The notes below the pieces were generated by a model. That model had not been told where the DNA came from. It made no database searches and saw only the letters and a list, made by a program, of their open reading frames with translations. Below, piece after piece: positions 10,533 to 21,722 of a DNA stretch of 64,000 nucleotides (positions are counted from its first letter, which is position 1; each line of letters opens with the position of its first letter). The stretch is from Capitulum mitella. Lineage: Eukaryota > Arthropoda > Thecostraca > Pollicipedomorpha > Pollicipedidae. The DNA lies in assembly GCA_030062745.1 (NCBI GenBank), contig CP099843.1, positions 19,262,997 to 19,326,996 on the forward strand, given 5' to 3'. The position numbers were made by a program, and so were the translations under genes.

Positions 10533-11243
10533 ATGTCTAGTGTCTCGCAGACAAACAACAAGACGATCATCAGCATTCGGACAACTACAGCAGACCGGAC
10601 GGAGAGCGGAACGGGTGTAACGCTACATTGGTGCCGTGACCCGGATTCTACAACCAAGTGGGAACTCGAGGTGAGCCCGAGCCAACAACAACTAGAGCAA
10701 GGGCTGACCATCGCCCTAAATCTTGCACAAGCCCCAACGCCTTCTGTCAACGCCAACAGGAGTGCCTGTGTCTGCCCCTGCCACCACCGGACGGACAACC
10801 GCCAAGCACAGTCACCACCGGAGGTACCACCAACGCTGAACGAAGACCTCGAGGGAGACAAGGGAGCTACTGCATCGTCTGAGCTACCAGCAAACGTTGC
10901 AGGTACGGCCGACGTTGCGCCCCGGCAAAGGGCAAGCACGTCAAACCCTGCGCCGCCTGTGGCTGCACCGGCTGTGCCTGTAACAGAACCTCTCTCAGCC
11001 CGCTGTCGGCGCATTCTCCAAAAATACGAAGCCGAAAAGCAGCTCAAAGCCAGCTACTGGGACGGTCCTCCTCCTCTTGTGTTTGGTCCGACCCCGCCAT
11101 CCAGTGATCATCCGCCGCTTGAAGAAGACCGCTTCGCGCAAGCTTCAACGCTTACATCTAACCGCCCACCGCTTCCGGAAGACCAGCCTACGTTTGAACA
11201 ACGCTACCGCACTGCAGACGACGACTATGAGGACGACTGGTAG
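10533..11243 (+). CDS. Leader ORF of the Gypsy element spanning LTR end and primer site
   Basis: An open frame of 236 codons that starts in the last 95 bp of the 5' LTR, reads through the primer binding site (as LHWCRDPD), and ends about 180 bp before gag. Proline- and serine-rich with an acidic end (ADDDYEDDW). No domain recognised. It may be an accessory or extended gag-leader protein, or simply an open leader; its ATG lies downstream of the expected transcription start, so it could be translated. Confidence 0.35.
   Translation: MSSVSQTNNKTIISIRTTTADRTESGTGVTLHWCRDPDSTTKWELEVSPSQQQLEQGLTIALNLAQAPTPSVNANRSACVCPCHHRTDNRQAQSPPEVPPTLNEDLEGDKGATASSELPANVAGTADVAPRQRASTSNPAPPVAAPAVPVTEPLSARCRRILQKYEAEKQLKASYWDGPPPLVFGPTPPSSDHPPLEEDRFAQASTLTSNRPPLPEDQPTFEQRYRTADDDYEDDW
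10629..10648 (+). other. Primer binding site, tRNA-His type
   Basis: TGGTGCCGTGACCCGGATTC starts one base after the LTR. Its complement fits the 3' end of animal tRNA-His (acceptor strand TCACGGC, then ACCA), with about one mismatch in the T-stem relative to the human tRNA as I remember it. Confidence 0.75.
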
Positions 11244-11420
11244 GAGTACTCGCAGCAAGGCTATTGGGAAGACACCGACCCCCGGAGACTGCTTTTAGGG
11301 TAAAGAAATCTCCTTTTTTTCAGTGTAGACGCCGCTACTACCTCACCCCGGACGCCAAAGGGAACAGCGCATCACCCATCTCAAGGTACGAGTTCCTCTC
11401 CCCATTGAAATTAAAATAAC

Positions 11421-12476
11421 ATGGCCCATAGCGAGCAGCATCAGTATGTCCATCAGCAGCATGGAATTGTGGAAGAACTGTCTCGCCTCGGACAAAACAT
11501 GGTTAATGCCTTCCGGAGTAGCAGTATGATTTCGGGCTGTAAACCTTTCGATGGTCAAAGCGCTGAAGGTCTCAATCAGTGGATAGAAAATGTCGAACGA
11601 ATTTTCAACAGCTGCCAATGTGACGAAGCAACTGTTCTGTACGTAGCTTCACGTCTTCTGACTGGCGCTGCAGAACGTTTCTTTTGGAGGATCAGGAACC
11701 AGTGCCCAAATTGGGACACTCTAAAAGAGACCATGGTGCAACATTTTGGAAACCTCCGCGATGTCCGAGATACTCAAGAAAAACTACGTCACTTAACGCA
11801 AAGAAACCATGAAAACATTCAACAGTACGGTGAAAGAGTCGCTCGTTTGGCAACTGAAGCTTTTAGTACTGACATTGGAATCCCTGTTGTACAAAACCTC
11901 TTGATTAACTCATTCACGAATGGACTGACGGACAAACGCATCCGGACGACTTTGATTAGACGAGCCCCAAGGACATTGGACGAAGCCGTGCAAATTGCCA
12001 TGGACGAACAAAAAGTGTACCGTGCTGTGGACTCTATGACTGACAAATCTGAAGCCATGGACATTGACGCTGTAACAAAGACAAAGCCAGTGACGACGAA
12101 ACTGCAGGAAGACGTTCAGAATCTGTCGGAAGATGTAAAGGTGCTGACAGTAAAAATGCACGAGATGTACAAAAGTTCTCAGCCGCCGCCACCCGAGGTA
12201 AGACCGCAACATCATTATCAACCTTTTGGACAGCAATTGTACCAGCCGCGCCTACCCATCAGACCACCCATGTGGACACACCAAAATCGCCCCTCGTTCC
12301 GGACTGATCGTGCTCCACCTCGCAGAGAACCTCCAAGAGCAGGAAGTTACCGTTGGACGGCAGATAATCGCCCTATCTGCAACTTCTGTGGCATCCCAGG
12401 TCACATTCAGCGTGTGTGCAGAAAACGTGCTGCAGCAGAGCGACAGCAACCACCATCTGTACAGCAGGAAAACTAG
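11421..12476 (+). CDS. gag: gag of the Gypsy element
   Basis: A 351-codon frame. The middle part (residues ~45-180, with LTGAAERFFWRIRNQCPNWD and MVQHFGNLRD) has the helical look of the retrotransposon Gag family. It is followed by a proline- and arginine-rich stretch and one zinc knuckle, CNFCGIPGHIQRVC (CX2CX4HX4C), at about 12378-12420. Gag forms the particle and binds the element's RNA. Its 3' end overlaps the start of pol, which lies in the -1 frame, the arrangement in which this family commonly makes Gag-Pol by ribosomal frameshifting. The frame is open throughout. Confidence 0.92.
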   Translation: MAHSEQHQYVHQQHGIVEELSRLGQNMVNAFRSSSMISGCKPFDGQSAEGLNQWIENVERIFNSCQCDEATVLYVASRLLTGAAERFFWRIRNQCPNWDTLKETMVQHFGNLRDVRDTQEKLRHLTQRNHENIQQYGERVARLATEAFSTDIGIPVVQNLLINSFTNGLTDKRIRTTLIRRAPRTLDEAVQIAMDEQKVYRAVDSMTDKSEAMDIDAVTKTKPVTTKLQEDVQNLSEDVKVLTVKMHEMYKSSQPPPPEVRPQHHYQPFGQQLYQPRLPIRPPMWTHQNRPSFRTDRAPPRREPPRAGSYRWTADNRPICNFCGIPGHIQRVCRKRAAAERQQPPSVQQEN

Positions 12477-15400
12477 AAAAGCCTCGCACCACCTCGAGCA
12501 CAAAGGCCGACAGCTACATCTTTGAAGTAAGTCCGGACTGCCCGTACATTGATATTAACATTGGCACTCATCAATTTAGGACTCTGTTGGACACGGGAGC
12601 GCAATTTTCGCTAATAAGTGAAAATTTCTTAGGATTATGCGACCCAAAATTCGTCAAGTCAGCAAAAGATGCGAACATTTCCCTCGTCTCTGCTTCAGGC
12701 CATAACTTAAAAGTGGTAAAAACAGTCAAAATACGTATCACCCTGGGAAAAGTTAGAATGTACCATGATTTCATAGTCATCGCAGATTTTAAACAAGATA
12801 TGATTCTCGGAATTGATTTCTTGAACGCTCGTAAAGCCTGTCTGGATTTTGAACATCAGTCACTCACCATTGGACGGACAGTCGTCACTTTGAAAAGAAA
12901 ACCTGTGAACTCTCAAGAGGATGTACAAATGGTCTGCCTTTCGGATGATGTAAATATTTCCCCAAGAAGTGACGTACAAATTCGGTGCCACCTGTCCAAA
13001 AAGAGAACGCCTGGTGAGACATTTGTTGCAACCCAGCTGTCTTCTTCCCCATGTTTCCAAAACGAACCTGGAATTTTGCTGCCAAACGCGATAGTGAAAC
13101 TTTCAAAAAATAGACACCTCCCATGGGCCATTGTCAATGAAACAGGTCGTTTTCTTCACTTCAAAAAGGGACAAGTTTTAGGCCTTGCTACTGCTTATCA
13201 GTGTGATGATCAAATTGTTGATGTTAACATGATAAAAACTCAGAACGAAACAGCTGCCCAAACCGGTGAAACGGATTTCCCAAGTCTCTTTAACCTTTCA
13301 CATATATCCGACGAATTTCGGCCTCAACTAGAAAACCTCCTCAAAAACAATCGAGATATCTTTGTCCAGAAAGATACTGAATTAACCACAACTCACGTTA
13401 CAGAAATGACCATAGACACGCAAGGTCATCCACCTATTCGGCAAAAACCTTACCGTTTACCTCTTGTGCATAGGGAAATTTTAGACAAACAAATTCAAGA
13501 AATGTTAGCTGCAGGAATTATTCGTAGAAGTAACTCTCCATGGTTGTCCCCTGTGATTGTTGTCCCAAAGAAAGACGGAACTCATAGAGTTTGCATTGAT
13601 TTTCGGAAAGTTAACGCAGTAACAGTCATACCCGCTCCTAGTATCCCTTCCCCGGAGGATATTCTACACACATTAGGAAAATCAAAGTTTCGAAGCAACC
13701 TAGACTTAAAAGCCGGATTTTGGCAAATCCCAATATGTGAGGAAGACAAGGAAAAGACTGGTTTCGGTACGGACTCAGGAGTTTTTGAATTCAACACTAT
13801 GGCTTTTGGACTCTCTGGATCACCAAGTGTCTTCCAAAATCTTATGAACGCTGTGCTAGGAGACGTAAGAAAATTCGCATTAGCATTCATTGATGACATC
13901 ATTGTCTTTAGTAACACCTTCGAGGAACACATTGAACATTTACGCATTGTATTTGACCGACTTCGGCGCGCAAACTTGAAACTCAAAATCTCAAAATGTG
14001 ACTTCTTAAAGGAAGAGTTACGTTATTTGGGCCACATTGTCTCAAATTCAGGGATTGCTGCAGATCCAGAAAAAATAAAAGTAGTAGAAAACATGGATCC
14101 ACCCAAAACTGTACGAGACGTAAGAAGTTTTCTAGGAATGGCTTCCTACTACCGGAAATATGTCAAGGATTTTAGTAAAATTGCCCGTCCTTTGACAGTT
14201 ATGACCAAGAAACATGCAAAATTCTCTTGGAACCCTGAAGCACAGAGAGCGTTCGAAACTCTCAAACAACGTTTAGTTGAAGCCCCGATTCTAGCCTTTC
14301 CGGACATTACTTTACCATTTAAGCTGTACACGGATGCTTCGCAATACGCTTTAGGAGCCGTGCTCATGCAAGAACAACAAGGACAAGATCGAGTCATTCA
14401 ATATGTTTCGCATCAATTCACGGACGCCCAACAAAAGTGGCCTACTATAGAACGCGAAGCGTTTGCCATTATTTATAGTTTGCAGAAACTCCGCCCGATT
14501 GTCGTTGGAACAAAATTGACGGTTTACACTGATCACAAACCTTTGAAGCATTTGTTTACCAGTGAAATGAAGAACCCACGTATTCAGCGCTGGGCCATTA
14601 TCTTAGGAGAATATGCTTGTGATATAGAATACATCAGAGGACCCCAAAACGTCACTGCAGATGCGCTCTCCCGTTTGCAAAACACGGAAGTTACAGGAGA
14701 TCTTTCGGACAACGAACATCTAGATTGGAAGGGCACATATGTGAAACCAAATGTTAACGTAGTGGACAACGCCTTTGAAATCGACAAAGAAGATGATCAA
14801 TCCCAAATTCCTCCTGATTATAGTACCTTGTGTTTAGACGATGTCCAAAATGCTCAACAGACAGACGAAGAACTCCAGCCCATAATCGCTATGTTAAGAG
14901 ACCAAAATTTAGAGGCTCCCGCCAACTTTTACCTTGAAGACGATTTACTCTTTCATCTCAAACAAGGCACAAAAACACGTCCAAATACTCGCGCCCAGTT
15001 AGTCGTACCACAGCAGTTCCGTGACATAGTTTTGAAAGACTGTCACGATGGATTTTTCGGAGGTCATTTAGGAATTGAGAAAACCACAGACAAAGTTAGC
15101 AAATCCTACTTTTGGCCTACCATGCTAAAGGACATCATTGCATATGTGCAAACCTGTGAAACTTGCAACAGAAACAAATTACGCAAAGAAAGACGACCCA
15201 TGCAAGATATGCCTATGCCAAATGCCCCCATGGAAATTCTCGGTATTGATACTTGTGGCCCATTTCCCATCTCAGAGAACGGAAATATGTATGTTTGCAC
15301 AATAGTAGATCATTTAAGCGGTTGGCCAGAAGCTTGGGCCATACCTGACAAATCAGCTCAAACCATCGCAAAAAATTCTCCTTCAAGATTTCATTCCTCG

Positions 15401-16958
15401 GCATGGCGTTCCCCGCATCATTGTTAGCGACCAAGGAACTGAATACTGTAATGCTCTTTTGGACTTAGTAAACTCAGAACTCGGTATTGCACGTGTCAGA
15501 ACCTCTAGCTACCATGCTCAGTCAAACGGAAAAACAGAACGTTTTCACAAATGTATGAATGAAATGATTGCCAAAAAAATCAGTGAAAACCAAAACAAGT
15601 GGGACGAAGTCCTACAACCCTGTCTCGCAGCTTACCGAGTGAGCAAAAATGAATCATCAAAATATTCACCATTTTTCATTTTGTACGGTAGAGATCCCAT
15701 TCTTCCAGTAGATACTCTCTTACAGCCTCGACTCAAGTACACCGGTGAGGATTATGTCCCCGCCATGTTTGAAAATCTTCACAATGCCTTCCAACATGTG
15801 ACACAAAATTTACAGCAGTCCCGTGAACACAACAAAGAACTTATTGGCCGAAAAGCACAGGCATCCTCCTTTCAACCAGGTGATCCAGTCTTTTACTACG
15901 ATCCTACCGTCAAACCAGGTGATTCTTCGAAATTTACTCTTTACTGGAAGCCCTACTTTAGGATCGTATCCAAAATAGGAAAGGAGAACTACGTCATCAA
16001 AAACTTGATCAACGGAAAAACAAAACTAGTTCATTCAGAAAACTTGCGCTTTCGTGACACAGACGATGTTTGGCAACGCCACTACGAAACCCTTAGGCAA
16101 CCGCTACAAGTAAGTATGCAGGACGAGATACCGACAAGATTCCAACCCCTTCGAGCCGCAAAATTACCATACGGAAGTAGATTCTATCTCGATAGCCAAA
16201 GTACGCCCTTAGCCCCTGAAGAAACTCATGAAGAGCAGACGGACGACAACGAAGAAGACGGGTTGTACGCAAACGTTGGAGACGGCGACGAAGACGACGA
16301 GGACGCACAGCGAGAAAGCAAGGACGCACAGCGAGAAAGCAAGGACGCTCAGCATGAAACGGAACGAAGCGAATACCGTCAGCAGGATCCTCCAATGGCA
16401 GAGATGCCGCCCGCTCAAGGCCATTCCACACCGTTACCGGACGATGAGGAAAGTGAGCAGCATCCTTCCACGAGTTCAAACGAGCAGCATTCCGCCACGA
16501 GTTCACGAGAGCAGCACCGTGCATCGAGCTCTCCGACAGAGCTGGACCATGACGTCACAGGTAAGGACGAACGACGTCATGACTATAACCTCAGATCCAG
16601 GTCAAGGATGCCAATCGACGATCTTTCACGGTACCGTGATGGAGGATTACAGTCACACGAGAAATTACACGAATCGCGGAAACGCCGAACCCTTAGTCCG
16701 GACATTGCTGACGACGAGACTAAAAGACCACGAATACAGCTCGAAATCCAATGTTTACCGGATGACGACGTAAACATTGCACATATTGCTGCTGCGGAAC
16801 CGCAATCATGTGATTACCAGCCTCATGTAATGTCACGAGTCTGCGAGCTGTTCTTCGGTGGTACATGGTTTAATGCTGCTGACGCGTTACATATTCTTTT
16901 GGGATCCCCTCAGGAACTTCTATATGTTCCCAGGACGACAAGGCCAACATGGCCATGA
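12416..16958 (+). CDS. pol: pol region of the Gypsy element (about one break)
   Basis: Domains in order: aspartic protease with LLDTGA near 12588; reverse transcriptase with palm motif FIDD near 13886-13897; RNase H starting YTDAS near 14326; integrase with an HHCC zinc module (about 15043-15180) and DDE core beginning near 15242; then a C-terminal region with a GPY/F-like segment (about 15930-16060). A long acidic, serine-rich tail follows, with a short repeat (KDAQRES) near 16310-16350 and a YNLRSR motif near 16585. No chromodomain is evident. About one break interrupts pol; whether it is real or a sequencing error cannot be told here. Treated as a young fossil copy. Confidence 0.92.
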
Positions 16959-17405
16959 GTATTCAAAGCACCCATGAGCGCGCTGTCCCCTCTCCTTACG
17001 TCGTCATGGAATCGCCCCCTGAGTTGCGGCGATGCGCTGATCCACCGGCCAGCACTGACGCCTCAGTCGCCGCTGGAACGTCCGTCCCCGTCGGCCTCAC
17101 GCCAGGCCACCCCGCTGCGAGTCGGGATTCGACAGTCAGACGCGACGTCATCCCTATGACCGCAACCCCCGTGTCGGCTCGTGCTACGCCACTTCCGACA
17201 CACCGTGCTCGCGATGCCTGCGAGGCTCCGCATCTTGTTCTTCGAATGTGAATTCCGCGCCGGGATTGCGATGTTCGCGCAATCATTCTTCGCTTAGTAG
17301 GTCCTTCAGACGCTGTACGTACATGCCTCCTCACGCTGTACCGCGCCCCTCGCCCTTCGCCTGTGGCGCCGGTCGTCTGCTTCACTATGTTTCGCTCTTT
17401 TGTCT
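16959..17405. other. Untranslated stretch between pol and the polypurine tract
   Basis: About 450 bp. Contains a 100-codon frame (16949-17251) of low-complexity appearance with no transmembrane segment or envelope feature, so no env gene is called. Confidence 0.5.
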
Positions 17406-17417
17406 AGGGGGGGGAGA
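17406..17417 (+). other. Polypurine tract
   Basis: AGGGGGGGGAGA lies three bases before the 3' LTR, the usual place for the plus-strand primer in Ty3/Gypsy elements. Confidence 0.85.
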
Positions 17418-17420
17418 TAT

Positions 17421-18255
17421 TGTAGCAATGAGCTTGCCAGCTTGCCGCTGCGCCCGCGAGAAGATATTGACCGCCGCGAGATATTGTAGCCCGCGAGATA
17501 TTGTAGCAATTGTACTGCACGAATTCGTCGCTGTGTCCGCGAGGAGACATTGATTTCGTCGCTGCGCCCGCGAGATGAGCCTGCGTGATTCTGTTGCTGT
17601 GACCGCATTCCTGACGCTGCTTCCGTGCGCCTTAACTACCAAAGCAGAGCAATTAATCATACATGTTTGCCTCACCACTCCCAGACCAGCCAGCCGTTTA
17701 TCTTTTGCAAGTTGACACAAGGCCCGCATAGAGACACGTGCCAGACGACCAACCACGCACCGGTCACGCGCTCACACCCCAGCCTCATCCCCAAAAGCTT
17801 CTAGAACCTTCCATCGGACTCAGCCAATCACAACCCGCCACCACACAACACGTCACTTACTTCTTCACCATCGCGTCACACTTCTACGTCACACCCGGGC
17901 CAGGTATAAAACTTGTAACCCCCAGACCACGTCATGGATTCTGGACTTGCTAGCCGGCCCGCCATCGCCGACACCACTCTGCTCTGCTCTGCTCTCTCTC
18001 GACCGTGAGTTCCCGCTTCGGTTATCTTCCAAATTCACAACGCGGATCAAGGTCCTACCGCTAGATTACACTGCACTACGCTGTTCTCCGCTATTCTCCG
18101 CTGTTATCTGCTGTCCGCTGCTCTGCAAGTTGCAATACAGCGTCGAATCCGAAAACCCGAATGTCTAGTGTCTCGCAGACAAACAACAAGACGATCATCA
18201 GCATTCGGACAACTACAGCAGACCGGACGGAGAGCGGAACGGGTGTAACGCTACA
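17421..18255 (+). repeat. 3' LTR (835 bp)
   Basis: Same length as the 5' LTR and, in every stretch compared, the same sequence, at an offset of 7628. Followed by CCCT at 18256-18259, matching the CCCT before the 5' LTR. Confidence 0.97.
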
Positions 18256-18259
18256 CCCT

Positions 18260-20336
18260 TCCTCGCTTCTCCTATTTTACCCGCATGCCCTTCGCTAGTA
18301 GACAATCGCTTCCACTTGATCTCTCTTCCCCAGCTCAGCAGCGCGCTTCGTAACAGCCGCTGCAAGCGTCTGCTGCTGTTCCTTTTCTTCCGCACACTTA
18401 CCAACCATATTCCTCGTAAATTTTAATTCAGCCCAGCCGGCCTTTGCACCTTGTCAGTGACCCATCGTAATGTCCTTGGTTCCCAGGATCCCCCGTGCCA
18501 CGGGTGAGTCCGTGGCCCTCAGGTTACTCGCCGTCGACTTCTTTTCTGAGCGGCCGTGGCCTCGGCCAGCTCAGTCCTTATCCCGGGACGTCCGGCTACC
18601 GATCACTGCGGCCCGAACCTTTTTCGGCATGCCGGCCTACGTCCCGGTCTTAGAGTCGTCCATGGCTCCTTCGCCCAGGTCCGCGCGGCGCTGTGACGCC
18701 TCTTGTCACTCGCAGAGAAAGACTGTGTGCGCCGCAGTAATCACGTTAGCTGGCTCCTACCCGGAATCGTGAGCGGAAATTTCTGTAGTCACTCACCGCC
18801 GGTTGTTAGCGAGACACTTCGTGTGAGGACGAGGCCACATGTCCCAGCCTCACTGTTCAAGTGCGCAAATCAGCGTACCGGACGCCGTCTTTACCGGCAG
18901 TCGAACGATGCCTGGTCCGAGCTGAGAGTGCCTGGTATAACGCGCCGCGCCCGGCGCAGGCGGCGGCCACCCCTTTCCACCCGAGGGGGTGCGCATACGG
19001 CGGGTCCGACGGGGTTGTTTATGCGTCCCTGTCAGTGCCCACGTCCGCTCTGAGACGGAGGCGCATCAGCCGATTTCCTTTCGCCGGCGCGTCGCGGCGA
19101 CCTGACTGGTGCCGCATCCCTTCTAATGGCGTCAGTGCAGCCGCGAACCGTCAACGATCCGAGGCGGCGTGGCCCAGAGCAGACCGTGTCTGAAATCGGC
19201 CAGACATTTACCGACAGCAGGCAGCTACCCTGACAGTTGCACGCCCGCGACCGTTCGACCACTGATTTCACTACAGACCGGGCCAGACGTGTCCTCCGCG
19301 CACGGGTCCTGAACCCGTCGAACTAAGCAGACAGCCGACCCCACATTGCCGGTGGCGACCGGGACGGTGGCAGGGCTCACCCATGCGTTATGCATAAGCT
19401 GCCGTTCGGCGAACAGCGCATGGTGCCCTAGCCCTTGGCCAGCCACGTTAAGCACATATACAGAGCGGGATACAAAGACGTCATTCGTCACATCGCGACG
19501 CCCAAGCAACGTCAAGGGGGGAAGTGTCTGGTGAACTTTCCGCGCTCGCTCGACGTCGGCTGCCATAAGGGCCCGCCGTGATTTTAGTGAGTTGTTTTTC
19601 GCGTCCTCCCGTCGCCGTTGACGTGATCCCGGTACGATACACGGCCGGCGGGCGACGGTGCCCGTCCGGCGTGGCGGGCCCGAAACGGGACCGCTAAGGC
19701 GCGTCGTTCTTCTCGCGGTGTCCTTTACGAAAAAAGAGCCACGGCTCGGCGGGCGGCGAGCCCTGCCCTGGCTCTTGGCCAGCCGAATTCGTAGCCCGAT
19801 CGACAGTGGTGAATTTCAGTCACCTCATGCCCCCGTCACGCCTGCCTCTCTCGGTATGAAAATGACTCTGTCAACGACAAGCCGGTTTATTTTCCGGCAG
19901 AGTCCCAGTCGGAATTCGGCTCCTTTGGCTGCCGAAGCAGATGGAGGTCCCGCTCCAGCGGCTCCATCATAACCTGATCGGCCCGGAGGACGCGCCGGGC
20001 ACGGTAGGGCCGCTCGCACTGCGGACAGTTACACAGAGCCGGCCGGTCATCCTCGTCCATCCCGTCGGATCCGAGGAATCCGACGAGGACTCCGATGAGT
20101 CCTGACGGACGGGTACAGGGTGCCGTCGGACGGGCCTCTCGGGAAGTTCGGTCCCCGTGGCGGTCGGCTGCCGCCGTTTCATCCGCCACAGATCGATCGC
20201 AGGAACGGAAAGCAAGGTGAGTCCAGTGCGCCGCCCCTCGCAGTCCGCAGCCTGGTTCTGCACTTAGACATGGCCATGGACACAGACATGTATCTGGGCG
20301 ATCCACAATGCACTTGTGGCTATTACAGCCAATCAC
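18260..20336. other. GC-rich stretch, no gene recognised
   Basis: High-GC sequence with many short overlapping frames on both strands. Two minus-strand frames look faintly protein-like: 18295-18453 (52 codons without an ATG start, with AGWAELKFTRNMVGKCAEEK and a helical, charged composition) and 19887-20080 (CNCPQCERPYRARRVLRADQ, a possible metal-binding CxCxxC). Neither has clear splice sites or a family I know. The second lies just past the 3' end of the minus-strand LINE fragment. Confidence 0.35.
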
Positions 20337-20426
20337 CGAGGTAATACAACGGCGGGATCAGTGGGCAGCGATGTCAAGCAAAACTCACGGATAAATTAAT
20401 ACATGAGTAGAAGACACTGTCAGGTC

Positions 20427-21340
20427 CCGTCACTGATGGCGGACACACATCAAATGACGCTGCAGTGCGCGCTCGTAAGGCAGCACGGACAGTCCATGAA
20501 AGCCAGGTGGTAGGGCGTTGTGTTGGACAGCAGCAGCTCGCGAAAAAAAACCGTGCTTTCCCTTCTCGTTGTTGCACCAAGCGACATGCAGATCATCGTC
20601 CTGCATGGTGTTCCACTGATGAGTCTCATACACTCTACGGAACTGACAGCCAGAGTCCTCGGGTTTGCCCTGCAGGCAGATCTTGTGCAACAGCATGAGG
20701 GTGTGCAAACTCAACAAGCCGTGCGCAGACAAAAGGCGGAGCTTCTGAAGCAGGTCCGGCCCGTGATCGATTTTTTTGCGACCGAAAATAAATTCAGCTG
20801 CGTGATTCATTATGCACCTTTTTTGGTCAAGACAGGCTACTTTTGATTCAATTGCCGTACGCAGAGATGCAATATCGGACTTGTGTCAGAACCAAGGCGT
20901 CCACCAGCGTCACGATGACCCCGGTGGGCAGATGGTGCTTTAGCTTGAGAGTGGGATCAAAAAGCAATCCTAGGTTTTAGCTTCCATACAGGGGACGGTG
21001 ATCACAAAATCTGACTGTGAAGTTGGGGATGTCACGCATATTTTGGGCACAATCTAGCAACATCAGCTTTGTTTTGTCGGCATTGACTTCACACCCGTTG
21101 GATCTGAATCAAATATGAAGTGATGCCAGGACGTGCTCCAATCGAGCGATGGTGTTTTTGAATTGATATCTGGGACAACTATCCAAAAGCTGGGTATAAT
21201 CCGCGTACCGGATCACCACTGCGTCCTCCGCGAACAAGCTGAGATCGTTCGCGAACACACCAGAGCAGGAGGCCCAGCGCGGATCCCTGGAAGGTGAAAC
21301 GCGTATCTCCTGGAAGACTGTCCCTAGTCCCGTCTTCTCT
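20427..21340 (-). mobile_element. Decayed non-LTR retrotransposon (LINE) reverse transcriptase fragment
   Basis: On the minus strand the pieces read, in order: a QGSALG-like turn and VFANDLSLFAED; the catalytic motif as YADY (normally YADD) in VVIRYADYTQLL; EVNADKTKLMLLDCAQNMRD; NLGLLFDPTLKLKHH; TQVRYCISAYGN; then, after a gap in the alignment, a thumb and C-terminal part (20430-20810) with AAEFIFGRKKIDHGPDLLQ and RAAAVQHNALPPG. This follows Jockey/CR1-type LINE polymerases. There are frameshifts near the QGSALG turn, in-frame stops, a lost segment and the D to Y change in the catalytic pair. Both ends are truncated, and no endonuclease is present. Confidence 0.85.
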
Positions 21341-21718
21341 GGGCTTCTGCCTGCTCCCCTCTTGCTGGTTTCCGCCATCTTCTTGGTTCTTTTGCTTCTC
21401 CGTTGCTCTTCAGTCGTCCGTTTTCTCCCTTTCGGAATCTGTCCCGCCTCATGCCGCGGCCTCCGGCTAATAGGTGCCTCATTTTTTCTTCTCCAGTGTC
21501 CGTCTTATTCTAGTTCCTTTTTTCAGTTCTTCAGTGTCCTCATAGATTCCCAGCAGGTAATGATCCTGTCCGGCGGTTTTCGACGCACCACGCCGCGAGT
21601 TTCCGCCGAGATGTGAGGATTGAGGCTCTTTGCAGGGCCACCTCTACAGGCCCGCATGGTGTTGGTGATGGTGACAGGCATGCCTCCTCTACAGGCCGAC
21701 GAAGGGCTCCTTAGGAGA
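21341..21718. other. Spacer before the second duplicated unit
   Basis: No gene seen. Contains a small internal repeat, GCCTCCTCTACAGGC-like, at about 21638 and 21682. Confidence 0.4.
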
Positions 21719-21722
21719 TTAA

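Larger units (their letters stand above)
9793..10627 (+). repeat. 5' LTR (835 bp)
   Basis: Starts TGTAGC and ends GCTACA, a perfect 6-bp terminal inversion with the canonical TG...CA ends. It contains a heat-shock element, a CCAAT box, several CGTCA half-sites and a TATA box. The motif GAGATATTGTAGC is repeated near its left edge. Confidence 0.97.
9793..18255 (+). mobile_element. Ty3/Gypsy LTR retrotransposon, looks nearly whole and very young
   Basis: An 8463-bp element bounded by two 835-bp LTRs that look identical wherever I compared them, with the 4-bp duplication CCCT at 9789-9792 and 18256-18259. Order: LTR, tRNA-His-type primer site, leader ORF, gag with a CCHC knuckle, pol (protease, reverse transcriptase, RNase H, integrase), polypurine tract, LTR. 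The order RT-RNase H-integrase places it in Ty3/Gypsy (Metaviridae). No env-like frame was found. Pol appears to carry about one break; otherwise it looks complete. Identical LTRs imply a recent insertion. The clade within Gypsy is uncertain (412/mdg-like is possible). Confidence 0.95.

Noticed and set aside
10463-11047. 194-codon antisense frame in the Gypsy leader
   Set aside because: Shadow of a GC-rich region on the opposite strand, no domain.
16949-17251. Possible env gene after pol in the Gypsy element
   Set aside because: Only 100 codons, no signal peptide, no transmembrane segment, no cysteine pattern.
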